DNA of 64,000 nucleotides, taken from positions 2,193,200 to 2,257,199 of the forward strand of contig JABBOT010000034.1 in the NCBI GenBank assembly GCA_016165875.1. Direction: 5' to 3'. Each line of letters starts with the position of its first letter. Within the stretch, counting starts at the first letter, position 1. The translations under genes were made by a program, and so were the position numbers. Positions 1-10,264 of this stretch are shown one piece after another. A model generated the notes under the pieces. That model was given only the letters and a program-made list of their open reading frames with translations, was not told the DNA's origin and searched no databases. The DNA comes from Acanthopleura granulata (taxonomy: Eukaryota; Mollusca; Polyplacophora; Chitonida; Chitonidae).

Positions 1-210
1 TCATAGATAAGAATAAAAACGTAATGTATTAGAGGTGCCTAAAGTTTATCTGTGCCTCAGTGTGAAACAAGAAGAGATGATTGCATATATGCTTTAATGC
101 ATGGGGTAACGGTGATGACATAAATTGTCTGGTTTCAATGCATAATGATGCTTCTTTTGGTTTATAACCGACGGTTTGGCCAGAAAAGGTTGAACGATAA
201 AGGAAGAACT

Positions 211-448
211 GCTGATTTATTTCATTGTTGTTTTACGCCGTACTCAAGAATATTTCACGGCGGCGGCCAGTATTATTGTGGGAGGAAACCGGGCAGAGCC
301 CAGGGGAAACAAACGGCCATTCGCAGGTTGCTGGTAGCCCTTCCCGCGTACGGCCGGAGAGGAAGCCAGTATGAGCTGAACTTGGACTCACAGCATTGGT
401 GGGAGGCTTCGGGTCATTACGCTAAACAACTGAGCCTCAGAGGTCCGC
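211..448 (-). mobile_element. tRNA-derived SINE, family 1
   Basis: On the minus strand it reads from a tRNA-like head (near GGTTCAA-type box B sequence around 390-400) through the GCTGGCTTCC and GGTTTCCTCCC motifs to the conserved 3' end TATTCTTGAGTACGGCGTAA. It inserted into the terminal exon of segment X. The 8-bp target-site duplication GAAGAACT lies at 203-210 and 449-456. The same family recurs about ten times in the window. Confidence 0.8.
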
Positions 449-781
449 GAAGAACTAATATGTTATATGTCGGGTTTCAAAATGTAAGGGTATCATAATC
501 GGAGAAAAAAAAAATAATAAACAATGTTGAATGATAACAATGATAAAATGTTTACAACATGGGTATATCTTTCCAGAATGTGAGCTCTATGTACAATAAC
601 ACCGAACTCTTAAACGCTAAAGCCTCGAGAACACGCGAGTGAAATCAAGGGCAGGCTATAAACGTATATAAAGAGTAAAATCTAGGTCAGACACTGAGCC
701 ACTTAGCGCCAAAAATATCATACAATATTTTAAATACGAGGTTCGTAACTCAAAAGCATCACGGGACATTTGTCGTGTTAT

Positions 782-884
782 TATTAGAATATTTCACTTA
801 TACGACGGCGGCCAGCACTATGGTTGGAGGAAGCCGGACAGAGCCCGGGTAAACCTACGATCATACGCAGGTTGCTGACAGGTT
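782..884 (-). mobile_element. SINE family 1, 3' half (5'-truncated)
   Basis: Carries the family-1 3' portion only: AGAATATTTCACTTATACGA, the GCCAGCACTATGG motif and the GGAGGAAGCCGG motif, as seen on the plus strand. It is flanked by GTGTTAT at 775-781 and 885-891, a 7-bp target-site duplication. Removing it restores alignment to 17821-17850 of segment X copy 2. Confidence 0.75.
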
Positions 885-1361
885 GTGTTATAAGAAATGG
901 AATTATGTTGGTGATCTTTAAATAGAACGGTTAGAGTTTTTATTTACATGTACAAGCCTGAATATAAAGTCACTTAATGATGTGGAATCCCCTTTCCATC
1001 TCCTTGTATAAAAATCATGACGAATTACACTGATTTAAAAAGTTTGCATAAACAATCGAGTGATATATCCTGTAGACGTGCACAGATCATATTGGCAGAA
1101 CACCTAATACTGACACACTTTTTAATGACGACTTTGATGGTTTGATTATTCCGTATCTCGATTAATATAGTTGTTTTTACCAACATATAACTACCACGCA
1201 ATATAACATTTTTTAGAGCTGAGAGAAAACGTGTGGGCCGGTTAACTATGAGGATTTGTGTTTGGGAAACTCGTGTTGAGCTACCGGGGAGCCAGAGGTA
1301 GGCGGAGGTCTGACACAAAAATTACGATTTCGAGGCAAATTTCAAGTTTTACTTCAAGATA

Positions 1362-1442
1362 ATGGACAAGTCAACAGCATTATCTAAGCTCATCGCGCTC
1401 GCTCTCCTCGTGGTCGGGGTCATGACATTTCACTCCAACTGA
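1362..1442 (+). CDS. Short ORF with signal-peptide-like sequence (26 aa), unassigned
   Basis: ATG at 1362 has a favourable context (A at -3, G at +4). It opens 26 codons: a short polar start (MDKSTALSK), a hydrophobic core (LIALALLVVGVM), then TFHSN and a stop. That layout is what a signal-peptide exon or a single membrane span would look like. No good 5' splice site precedes the stop, and the sequence lies just past the end of segment X homology. It could be the relic of a secreted-protein first exon or a chance ORF. Confidence 0.2.
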   Translation: MDKSTALSKLIALALLVVGVMTFHSN

Positions 1443-2829
1443 CCAATGCCCGATGGAGGGTCTATTTTACAAACATGGATGATGTCATTCATAAGCCATA
1501 CACTTTTACTACAGTTGTAAAATCTTACACGCACTGCACGTGGCTAATATGTCGATACCTGAGAAAAGTAATGAATCAGAAAAATACTCGTAACAGGAGT
1601 ATAACATGCCCCACACAAAGAAACGTTTCACCAAATGTTGACAATAAATTACTTTTCGATCAACAATAACAGGAAATATGGGGGAAAGTCTAAACAGTGA
1701 ACTTTAAAATATTATAAACTTCTAACCTGAAATCTGGTTCCATGCAAATAGGTGCATAGTGAAATTTGGCCAAGAAATTACGATGCAGCATATAATAGCA
1801 TAATTAATACTACTAATAAGATGGAGCGTATGTAAATCAGGTTCATTTTGTGAACTGTGTTAAATAATAGCACTATGGTGAGTGGCGAAAAAAATAGGTA
1901 AATTGTGTTGGACATGCCAAGAGTGCAAAATGTCTGGACAAAAATCTTTCTGGCTTAAATAACAGGTCTTCTCGTTTTAACAAATCCATGCTTCCAAACC
2001 GCTAAAGACATGGTGATAAAATAAAACCACTCACGGCTAAATATTTTTGACGTATTAACATTGAAAGATCTGTCCTAACAACTTACGCTATGAGTTAGCT
2101 GGGAAGTGACGCTGACACATGACAAGAAAATACACAGTAAAACAGTGTAGAGACACAAACATGAATACATGGAGCTTCTTTTCTGATTTAATACATAGCA
2201 GTAAACGAAGTTAAATGAAAACCAACCTTGTGAGACAACAATTTAACATGTTTGAAGAACACAGTTCATAAATGATAGAGTTCAGGTATATGAAAAAATA
2301 TGAGTTGACAGAGTGAAAAAGACCTGATTCAAGGCTTCAGCATGTACCCCACTGACAAAATCCTCCAGTCTTAAAAAATATTTTGAAATTCACAAGACAG
2401 CACTATGGCACCAAAATTCAAGCATCTTACGCAAAATAATCAAATTAACTCAGATTAGGGGGAATCACATTTTACAAAGGCACCTGATGAAGGGGAAAAA
2501 AGCAGGTCATAGAATGATACCAAACAATACACAATATAATGACTATACATTGAGTAATTTAGAAAAAGACTGAGATCATGCAATCAACACTCGGTAATAC
2601 ACACCCAACATTGATGTGTTGATGTAAGGTCATCGGAATGGTAAAAATAAGAGAGAAGATAATAGAAAAAAAACATTGGCAAATGGCTCCAACATTAAGC
2701 AAAAAAAATATGCATATAAATGTAGTGACGTGGAAATCGGTGTACGATAGCAGGAAAATATCCCATAATGATCTCACCAATACAACATACATGTAATTAT
2801 GCAAAAATTCTGACTGGCTAGACATTTGA
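1443..2829. other. No recognisable gene
   Basis: AT-rich sequence with only short ORFs lacking recognisable motifs or convincing splice sites. I see no known repeat in it. Confidence 0.5.
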
Positions 2830-4040
2830 CTACCCAAGCTTATGGCATAAACTGAGGTGGTTTAATACTGAAAACTTTTCTATCTTTGCTGTCAGCAGCT
2901 CACCAAGTATCTGTACCAGATACTCAGTATGAGTACCGAAATTCCTGTGACCCAATACATGCTTGATTTTCAGATAACCATGGGACGAACTGTCAGTGAT
3001 ACCAGAAGGGTTAACATGGCTAGAGCTTCTGTACCTAGCCGGTCGACGACGAGCTTTCCGAGAACGTTTGGAGATAAGCTGAGGGATAGTGCATTCTGAT
3101 ATGACCTCAGAGTGGGATTCGGACTCACTGATAGAGGTGTATGCAGGAATGTTGTGTTGTACCTGGTGGGTAACAACACCATTACACAAATACGAAGCAG
3201 CACTTGGTTGGCGTACCTCAGCTTGATTTAAATAAATACGCTTCCGTTTCAAAGGGTCAGTCTGAGGGTCTCTAAGGCGAAACAAGTGTAGGCTGATAAC
3301 CTCACAGATCACATAGGGATCAGCACATTTCTTCTGCGACCAGTGCCTACGTGTTCATTCAAGGATACAAGCAATGTCACCGGGGTAACATCCAAGGCCT
3401 TGAACTTAGCATTGGCACGGTCCAGCACTTTCGGTTGCCTGACCTGAGCGTTATTCTTCACTGCTTCTCGAATTGTCTGCTGTTTGTCTGTCACTGACTG
3501 CAGGTAAGTGGACATATAAACTGGCACACTGGACAAAGGGAATTGTGGTCGTTGACCAAACAGGACTTCAATGGGAGAATATCCATGGAAACTACTGACT
3601 GCAGAGTTCATTGCAAACACAATCCCAGGTAATGTCTCATCCCAGGAATGACGACTGGTCTGTACATATCAGGTAAGGCGCTCAGCTAAATTCCGGTGGT
3701 TTCGCTCACAAGCACCCAGACAAATGTGTGTAAAGCTGGGGGTAAACTCCTTCTGCACACCCATGAGTTCATAGACTTCATGAGCCACCTCAGCAGTAAA
3801 TTCTGAACCGGGATCACTCACTAAGGTATCACATACGCCATATGTGGTAAACGGATGGAAGGGAGGTGTTCCTCCGCTCAGGGCATCCTTTTTTGCGATG
3901 GGAACGGTGTACACAAATGTACTAAACGTGAACTAGCAGTGAACACACAGCTGTGGCCCTGGACTGAGATGGGTAGGGGACCGAACAAGTCCACTTGTCA
4001 TACCTGAAAAGGCTTCTTAGGTACAGGGATGGCAGTCATA
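2830..4040 (-). pseudogene. Ty3/gypsy-type integrase remnant
   Basis: Three minus-strand frames in series read as the end of a retrotransposon polyprotein. The first, near 4010-3960, resembles the start of an integrase core (PFQVWQVDLFGPLP). The second, 3914-3669, carries the second catalytic Asp motif (LVSDPGSEF) and the Glu region (ACERNHRNLAERLT). The third, 3620-2830, continues through the post-core region (FHGYSPIEVLFGQRP) to a basic tail (SKRSRKARRRPARY). The end of the last frame (HVLGHRNFG, TEYLVQILGE) faintly resembles a chromodomain. Frameshifts separate the pieces and neither LTRs nor reverse transcriptase are visible, so it is a dead fragment. Confidence 0.75.
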
Positions 4041-4062
4041 CCCGACTTTGTGAGTTTCCCAG

Positions 4063-4215
4063 TAAGAATATTTCACTTCTACCACGGTGGATACCATTGT
4101 ACTTTGGGAAGCCCGAACATAAACCACGACCATCCGCACATGCTGGCAGACCTACCCAAGTACGGTCGTAGAGGAAGCCAGCATGTACGGCCGTAGAGAA
4201 AGCCAGCATGATCAA
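4063..4215 (-). mobile_element. SINE family 1, partial
   Basis: Plus-strand view shows AAGAATATTTCACTTCTACC, a GGGAAGCCCG segment, an ACGACCATCCGCA segment and a partial internal duplication (GTACGGTCGTAGAGGAAGCC, then GTACGGCCGTAGAGAAAGCC). The tRNA-like head is missing. It lies between the integrase remnant and the tail of LINE copy A. Confidence 0.65.
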
Positions 4216-4251
4216 CCGCATTGAGGAGAGGGTAGTGGGTAATAGTGCTCA

Positions 4252-4261
4252 TTAGCCACGA
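4252..4261. repeat. Target-site duplication, 3' side of LINE copy A
   Basis: TTAGCCACGA abuts the ATTC-repeat tail of the element (seen here as GAAT repeats) and matches TTAGTCACGA at 10241-10250 in 9 of 10 positions. Confidence 0.65.
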
Positions 4262-4492
4262 ATGAATGAATGAGTATGGCTGAACGCCACACCAGCAATA
4301 TCTCAGCCATATCGTGGTGAGAACAAGGTGGAAACAACAGACGTTTCAGGTTTTCGATAAGGACGTGAGAACATTAAAAACAAAACAAAAACGTTCGGAC
4401 ATGATTAAAACCACGTAAGAAACCAAAACAGTTAAAACTCGAAAACCAGCATGTTAAGGAAAGTTTATGAGAAATATTTATGAAAATAAAAT

Positions 4493-7400
4493 TTATATTT
4501 TATGATGAAGGCCAATGGCCTTCAAATATTTTATGACAGCGTCGCTAGCGATGCTGTCAAACAAATCATATATGGAGTTTACTGTGTAGAATCTTTGCCG
4601 AACATGGGCAAAGTCTACACAGTCAACAAGGATATGTTTGATGTATTCAGCACCACATCCAACACACTCGGGAGCACTGCTCCCATCCAGGATAAAATTG
4701 TGTGTTAGACGAGAATGCCCAACACGGCATCTTGTTAAACCTACTTGGTCTCTACGAGACATACCAGTGTATGAGAATTATGAACAATGACGGGGTGAAT
4801 AGTGTGCACTTTGTTACACACCTACAAGTCCCATTCATTCTGCTAAAGGCGACGAATATATTTAAGAATGTTAAATCGAAAGTCAGTATACGGGATTTTA
4901 ACATTTGATATGGATTTACTCACGGTAGATTTTGCCTCCCTCTCCCCGACTATGTTTCCATGGATACCAATATGACTTGGCACCCAACGGAATATAATAT
5001 CCTTGCCTCTTTTAATCAATTTGCTATGTAAGGCTAAAATTCCCAAAATGAGCGTGTTTTTAAATTTATTACTCTGGATTGCCAAAAGGCAGGAGAGCGA
5101 GTCACTGCATATCATCGCTCTCTGCGCACGCCCAGAGGAAACATATGATAAGGCCGGGAGTATAGCCCTGGCTTCTGCAGAAAATATAGAAGATGAAGAC
5201 GGAAGGCGAGGAGAAGAGACCCGCTGTTCCAAGACAGCCGCAGCCGCAACCTTGTCCGCATCCTTCGACCCGCCAGTGTATATAGATTTAAAATGTGCCT
5301 TAATTTCAGCAAAAGCTTGTTGAATTATAAGAGGATTTGTATTCGATTTATTATGTTGACGTAGAGCAAATATTAGTTTAGGTTGTGGAAGACGCCAGGG
5401 AGGAGACTCCGGAAAAGATACCGGAGCTATCTCCTCTAGCTTGATGTTAGCTTCCACAACATGGTCCCGTATACGAAGACCAAACGGAGGGATCTTGTTA
5501 GGACATTTGGTATATTTGTCTACATATTATGGATTGAAAACACAGACGTAGGCAGGGTTTGTTGGGTGAGCTTTAAGCTTTGTTGCATATTGAAGGCTGA
5601 GTTTAATACGTCGGTCATGTAAAGAAGGCTCATTGGCTTCCACGTATAAGCTCTCTACTGGTGAGGTTCTAAAGGCACCAAGGCTGAGCCTCAGACCTTG
5701 GTGATGGACCGGATCCAACAGTTTTAAGATATGATTTCCTAGCGGAACCATAAATGACGGACCCATAGTCCAATTTAGACCTCACCAGAGAACGATATAA
5801 ATTGAGTAAAACAGACCGGTCAGCACCCCAATCGGTGCTAGACACGATCTTAATTATATCGAGAGCCTTTGTACATTTGGCTTTAAGGAATTTAATATGA
5901 GGGATAAAAGATAGCTTACTATCAAATATTATACCTAAAAATTTAGTTTCTCCTACAATTTTTATCTGTTCACCACAAAAATTAAGCTCGGGGTGTAGAT
6001 AAAGTTTCAGTTTATTACAAAAATCCACACCGACAGCTTTAGACGTTGAAACTCTAAAACCGTTTTCAGTTGTCCATTTCTCGATCTTTTTGAGACAAAC
6101 CTGCAACTGACGTTCGATGTTATTCATATTTTTCGCCCATTAGCACATCAGGAAATCATCCACAAATAAATAAACCTCTGTACCAGATGTTACGGTTTTA
6201 GCCATACTATTTATTTTTATGCTGAACAGAGTAGGCGATAGGATGCTGCCTTGGGTTACACCCATTTCCTGCTCATGAGAGTCAGAAAGGGTGGACCTCA
6301 CCCGTACCCTACACTGACGATCAGATAAAAATTTGGATATAAATATTGGTAATCGGCCTTCAAGGCCCATATCCGCGAGGTCTTTTAAAATGCCATATTT
6401 CCATGTGGAGCCGTGGGCCTTTTCAAGGTCAAAAATATAGACGCCACATGTTCATTATTAATGAAACCATCGCGAATAGAAGTTCCGAACCGAACAAGGT
6501 GATCCACTGTGGATCTACCTTGATGAAAACCACGTTTAACCACATATCCTTTATCCTTTATCATTTAGTAAGTCGAAGAGAGTCTCAAGTGGTTCAGATG
6601 GTAAATGGTTCAGAAATTTATAATATACGTTATCAGGACCACATGCAGTACCATGTGCCTGTCTCAATGCAGGTTTTAGTTCATCGATATTAAAAGGACG
6701 ATTATAATCCTCTAAGTTTTCAGAAGAAAAAGGGAATTTATTTTTCCCTTCTCAGTTTTTGATATGCTGAAATTCTGATGTATATTTCTCAGAAGAAGAT
6801 TTTTGAGGCCTTGTATCAACTAATTTATTAGCTATCTCGGATGAAGGAGTTAGCATATCATCTCCATCTTTCAGGTGTTGAACTTTTCCTTTATTATTTT
6901 TGCCCTTAAGTTTCTGAACCATACCTTACGCATGGGTGTTTTTGACGTAATACCTGAAACGAAGTTCCGCCAACAAGACCGTCTCTTGGACTTAAGTAAT
7001 CGGCGAGCCTTAGCTGCAAGAATAGGAACCTGGTTTAAATTATTATCAGTAGGAAAATGATTGAATTTGCGTTCAAATTTTTTACGGTCCTTTATGGCTT
7101 ACGACAGTCATTGTCGTACCAGGGTTTACTTCTGGATTTTGAACTTGAATTTGGGATAGTTCTATCTGCAGCTCGTAAAATAAGCTCTTTCAATTTTAAT
7201 ATAGGGTCATCTGTTGCATTGAGAGTCTGTGGAGTGATATCAGCCTCACAGAACATCTCAAATGCCATCCAATTTGCTTTATCGAACTTCCACCTAGCTA
7301 CACGTTGTAAAGAATTAGAAATGGGATGTTCTAGAAAAATCGGAAAATGGCCAATGCCACAAAGATCCTCATGCACTCTCCAAGAAAAATCCAGGAGAAG

Positions 7401-7909
7401 TGATGGATCGGTGAGAGTGAGATCGATAGCATAATAAGCGATATCAGAATAGTATCAGAACCATCACTGAAATAACACAGTTCCTCCTTGGTTAAAAAAT
7501 CTTCTACTACCTTGCCCTTATTATTTATGTTATTACTACCCCATAAGGGGTTATGAGAATGAAAATCTCCCATTATTATGAACGGCATAAGTAATTGTTC
7601 TTTCAAATTATGCAACTGGAAAGCTGAGAAAGAAGTGTTTGGAGGAATATAAACCGAACACAATGTGATTGTCTCAGACAATGAAACACGAACGGCCACA
7701 GCCTGAAGATCTGTATCCAGAGCAACAGGGTTAGGGATAATGTTGCTAGTTATGAAGACAGAGGAGCCGCCTGCAGCTCGCTCTTCTTCGTGACAAAATG
7801 TACTATGAAGTGAATAAGGGTTATATTGAGGGTTATTTTATCTCTGTCAGATGTCTTCAGGTGAGTTCCCTATACAATTCCATTGTATAATTTTGTCTTA
7901 TGTAGACAT
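4493..7909 (-). pseudogene. LINE copy A ORF2 (endonuclease-RT-RNase H), degraded
   Basis: Homologous along its whole length to the intact ORF2 at 57566. Recognisable pieces include an endonuclease motif (IIMGDFHSHNPLWGS, 7560 region), reverse-transcriptase motifs (the QGSILSPTLFSIKINS and YLFVDDF pieces, 6370-6140), RNase H fragments (5457-4843) and the C-terminal zinc-knuckle region (4762-4493). The frame is broken many times by indels and stops. The start ATG (7909-7907) overlaps the ORF1 stop as in copies B and D. This copy cannot make a functional enzyme. Confidence 0.85.
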
Positions 7910-9199
7910 TACGGAAGGAGGCGTATTGGAGATTTTTCTTTGTGTCTGGGCCGAGGACGACCCTTCCTTGGTGATCGAGTGGAAGATCTCCCTGGTGCGG
8001 GTGATGTATCCATCACATCCGCATCTGATGTTGAAGGGACAACGTCTTCCAACGATCCGAACTTAATAAATGTTTGCACAGGATCTCTTGTGGCCTTAGA
8101 GAGACGTTCTGTAGGGCCACTCGGTTTACTGGTTTTAATATTATTACTTTGAAGTTTGTTTTTGGATTTGTTTCTGTCATTATGATTTTTAGAGGGCTGA
8201 GGTTCAGGTATAATATTTCTTTCTGCATTCTTTACTGGTTTTATTTCTTGTACTGAGGTGGTCTGGGTTGAACAAGAGTTCCGGACAGGTTGAGCCGAAG
8301 GTTCCAAAGAGATCGATCCAGGTTTGTCGTTTCCAATGGGCCAAGTCAAGGAAGTTTGAGTTGCAACAGATGCTGCAGCTCGCTTGACTATATCGGCAAA
8401 CGAAGTCTGCGGTGAGGTACTCGAAAGCGAGGCCAATTTGCGGGACTCCCGATAGGAAATGTTGTTTTTAGCTTTTAAATTGATTATTTGTTTTTCTTTG
8501 ATGAAAAGAGGACAGTCCTTAGAGGAGGCCGTGTGATCTTCACCGCAATTGCAGCATTTAACTGTGTTGCTGCAGTCAAAACCATCATGAGCTTCACTGT
8601 CGCATCGGAAACAAACCAGTTTATTTTTACATTGGCCTTTGCCATGACCAAATTTTTGGCAAGTAAAACATTGTGTTGCGTTAGGTATGTATAAATCCGC
8701 ATTAACACCATACGGGTCAATGTAGATATAGGATGTTAGAGAGGTGCTGTTAAAGATCAACATGTATGTGTTTAATTTGAGGATGTTGCCAGCTTTTTTT
8801 GTTGTGAAACGCTTCACTCTGACAACACCCTGTGGTTTTAATTCCGTACAGATTTCTTCCTCAGATAGGTCGGAGATATCCCCATCCCTGTCACGTATTA
8901 TGCCCTGATAGCTCTTCAGGATCTTGTGAGCGGATGTAAAAACAGATATATCGGAAATTTTATTTAATGATAATTTTTTGGTTGTTGTTTCCGGAAACAT
9001 TCGATGAGATTGTCTCCGGATTGTTGTTTTTTCACGTTTTTTAAAGTGCCTGCTGCACCTTGTAATGCCCTTTTTAAAAGAAAAAGATGAATTTTAGAGG
9101 CCGGCTTTTGTTCACTCTGTGTTGAAAGAACAATAAAAACCGGTCAACTTCCCTGTCCATTGTCAAGTGGGTCTGACAGAACCTCCACCTTTCTCTTTT

Positions 9200-9692
9200 C
9201 ACCAGACAAGATGCCGCGTCGGGCATTCTCGTCTAACACACAATTTTATCCTGGATGGGAGCAGTGCTCCCGAGTGTGTTGGATATGATGCGCAATACGG
9301 CATCTAACATAACCTTGTTGACTCTGTGGACTTCGCTCATATTCGGGAAAGATTCTACCCAGTTAACTCTATATTTGACTTATTTGACAGCGTCGCTGGC
9401 AATGCTGTGATAATTTTTTTAAGGCTGTTGGCCTGTATAATAGAATATAATTAATATACATATGTATGTATATTTCATCGTATGAAATATACATATGTAT
9501 GTATATTTCATCGTATGAAATACCAAACAATTGTGGTTTTCGACTTTTAACTAACATTTACTTTTTTAACTTGAATGTTCATCCATCATGTCGAATACTA
9601 TTCAAGGCTTCCTGATTTGAACATGTTCCCGCCACGATATGGCTGAGATATTGTCAGTGAGACGTTAAGCTAAAATCATTCATTGATTCATT
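9200..9692 (+). mobile_element. 5'-truncated LINE fragment nested in copy A
   Basis: Plus-strand sequence matching the last ~200 bp of ORF2 (ACAAGATGCCGCGTCGGGCA onward), part of the 3'UTR (GCCACGATATGGCTGAGATA) and the tail ending GATTCATTC. It lies inside the minus-strand ORF1 of copy A. Copy A sequence stops at CTCTTTT (9193-9199) and resumes at CTTTTTATCAC (9693 on), giving a short target-site duplication CTTTT at 9195-9199 and 9693-9697. The 3'UTR holds a 33-bp tandem duplication. Confidence 0.8.
9449..9524. repeat. Two tandem 33-bp units, partly palindromic
   Basis: The unit containing ATACATATGTATGTATATTT followed by CATCGTATGA occurs twice in direct succession with no differences visible. 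The core ATACATATGTAT is a perfect palindrome. It lies inside the 3'UTR of the nested LINE fragment and is absent from copies B, C and D. Confidence 0.75.
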
Positions 9693-9770
9693 CTTTTTAT
9701 CACCCCGTGAAATTGGCTGAGAGGACGATCGAAAATTAGAGACATTTGGCGAAAGGTTTAGGGAAGTCAT

Positions 9771-10240
9771 AATAAATAGTTAGGAATTCACCCCACGTGT
9801 TCCCCACCCACCGCGGAGTGCCAACAAGGGCGATACCTGAACCTGGGGATACCCATCAGGAAATACAGCAAGGATTCCACATGGGGTATACTCAAATCGA
9901 TGGCCTTAATATTCACACCCCATTCCCCACCTGAGCTCCTCCATCACCCACCCAATGAAGGAGGTAGCACGTCTTTGGAGAAGGAAGGACCGAAGTGGAG
10001 TGTTGTTCATGAGGATCTCGCAAGATCAACCCGCCCTCAGCCACCAGGATCCCATCCTCCCCCATCACGGGTCGCAACCCACGGCAAACAGGTTGCCCCT
10101 TTTAGTCGCCTTGTACGACAAGCCCGGGGAGGCTGTGGAACTATTCTATTCACCGGAACCACACGGAAGAAAAAAAAAACTTTAGTCGCCTAGAGAAGTA
10201 GGGCCCTACTGTTTTCGCTCCCGGGAACCCCACGGGTGCC
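9771..10240 (-). promoter_or_regulatory. LINE copy A 5'UTR
   Basis: Minus-strand homolog of 24385-25043 and 55540-56199, beginning at the CCCGTGGGGTTCCCGGGAG motif. LINE 5'UTRs of this class normally hold an internal promoter; none can be pinpointed here. About 170 bp present in copies B and D (24667-24845, 55823-56005) is missing between AAAGACG and AACCTCCTTCATTGGGTG. On the plus strand an ORF runs 9955-10185; it is the antisense ORF discussed among the findings. Confidence 0.7.
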
Positions 10241-10250
10241 TTAGTCACGA
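10241..10250. repeat. Target-site duplication, 5' side of LINE copy A
   Basis: TTAGTCACGA lies directly beyond the 5' end of copy A and pairs with TTAGCCACGA at 4252-4261. Confidence 0.65.
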
Positions 10251-10264
10251 CTCCGTGATAACGA

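Larger units (their letters stand above)
90..925 (+). pseudogene. Broken terminal exon of the tandem secreted-protein family (copy 1)
   Basis: Reading from TGC at 90 gives CFNAWGNGDDINCLVSMHND, closely matching the open terminal exon at 17678. An extra base in the CTTCTTTTGG run (about 150-160) then shifts the frame into a stop. One SINE splits the exon at 211-448, unassigned sequence follows, and a second SINE sits at 782-884. Homology resumes around 765-775 and, after the second SINE, at 885. It ends in the same frame with IFK and TAG at 923-925. The protein family is not recognised. The pseudogene status is clear from the frameshift and insertions; the original function is unknown. Confidence 0.6.
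1..1280 (+). repeat. Paralogous segment X, copy 1 (tandem duplication)
   Basis: Aligns by eye over most of its length with 17580-18216. Anchors are the CATGGGGTAACGGTGATGAC stretch near 100, the AAATAGAACGGTT stretch near 920, and GAGAAAACGTGTGGGCCGG near 1225. This copy is longer because two SINEs (211-448, 782-884) and about 290 bp of unassigned sequence (roughly 475-765) interrupt it. The homology stops near 1275, just after GTGTTTGGGAAACTCG. The segment holds a broken terminal exon of the array's gene family. Confidence 0.75.
7909..9770 (-). pseudogene. LINE copy A ORF1 (gag-like nucleic-acid-binding protein), interrupted
   Basis: The ancestral start codon (9770-9768) is kept, but a LINE fragment at 9200-9692 splits the N-terminal region and an indel near 8970-9000 shifts the frame. 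From 9000 down to 7909 a 363-codon stretch is open. It contains three zinc knuckles: CFTCQKFGHGKGQC, then CFRCDSEAHDGFDC, then CCNCGEDHTASSKDC. This is the only copy of its subfamily here in which the first knuckle keeps both leading cysteines. The Ser/Pro/Lys-rich C-terminus ends at TAA 7911-7909, sharing a base with the ORF2 ATG. ORF1 proteins of this type coat the element RNA. Confidence 0.85.
4262..10240 (-). mobile_element. Full-length LINE copy A (I-superfamily-like)
   Basis: Complete non-LTR retrotransposon on the minus strand: 5'UTR (10240-9771), ORF1 (9770-7909), ORF2 (7909-4493), 3'UTR and an ATTC-repeat tail ending near 4262. The 10-bp flanking duplications differ at one position, consistent with an old insertion. 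ORF1 is split by an oppositely oriented LINE fragment (9200-9692). Both ORFs carry frameshifts and stops. Compared with copies B and D, about 170 bp of the 5'UTR is absent. The RNase H domain and two-ORF layout place it in the I superfamily; the exact clade is not determined. Confidence 0.85.
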
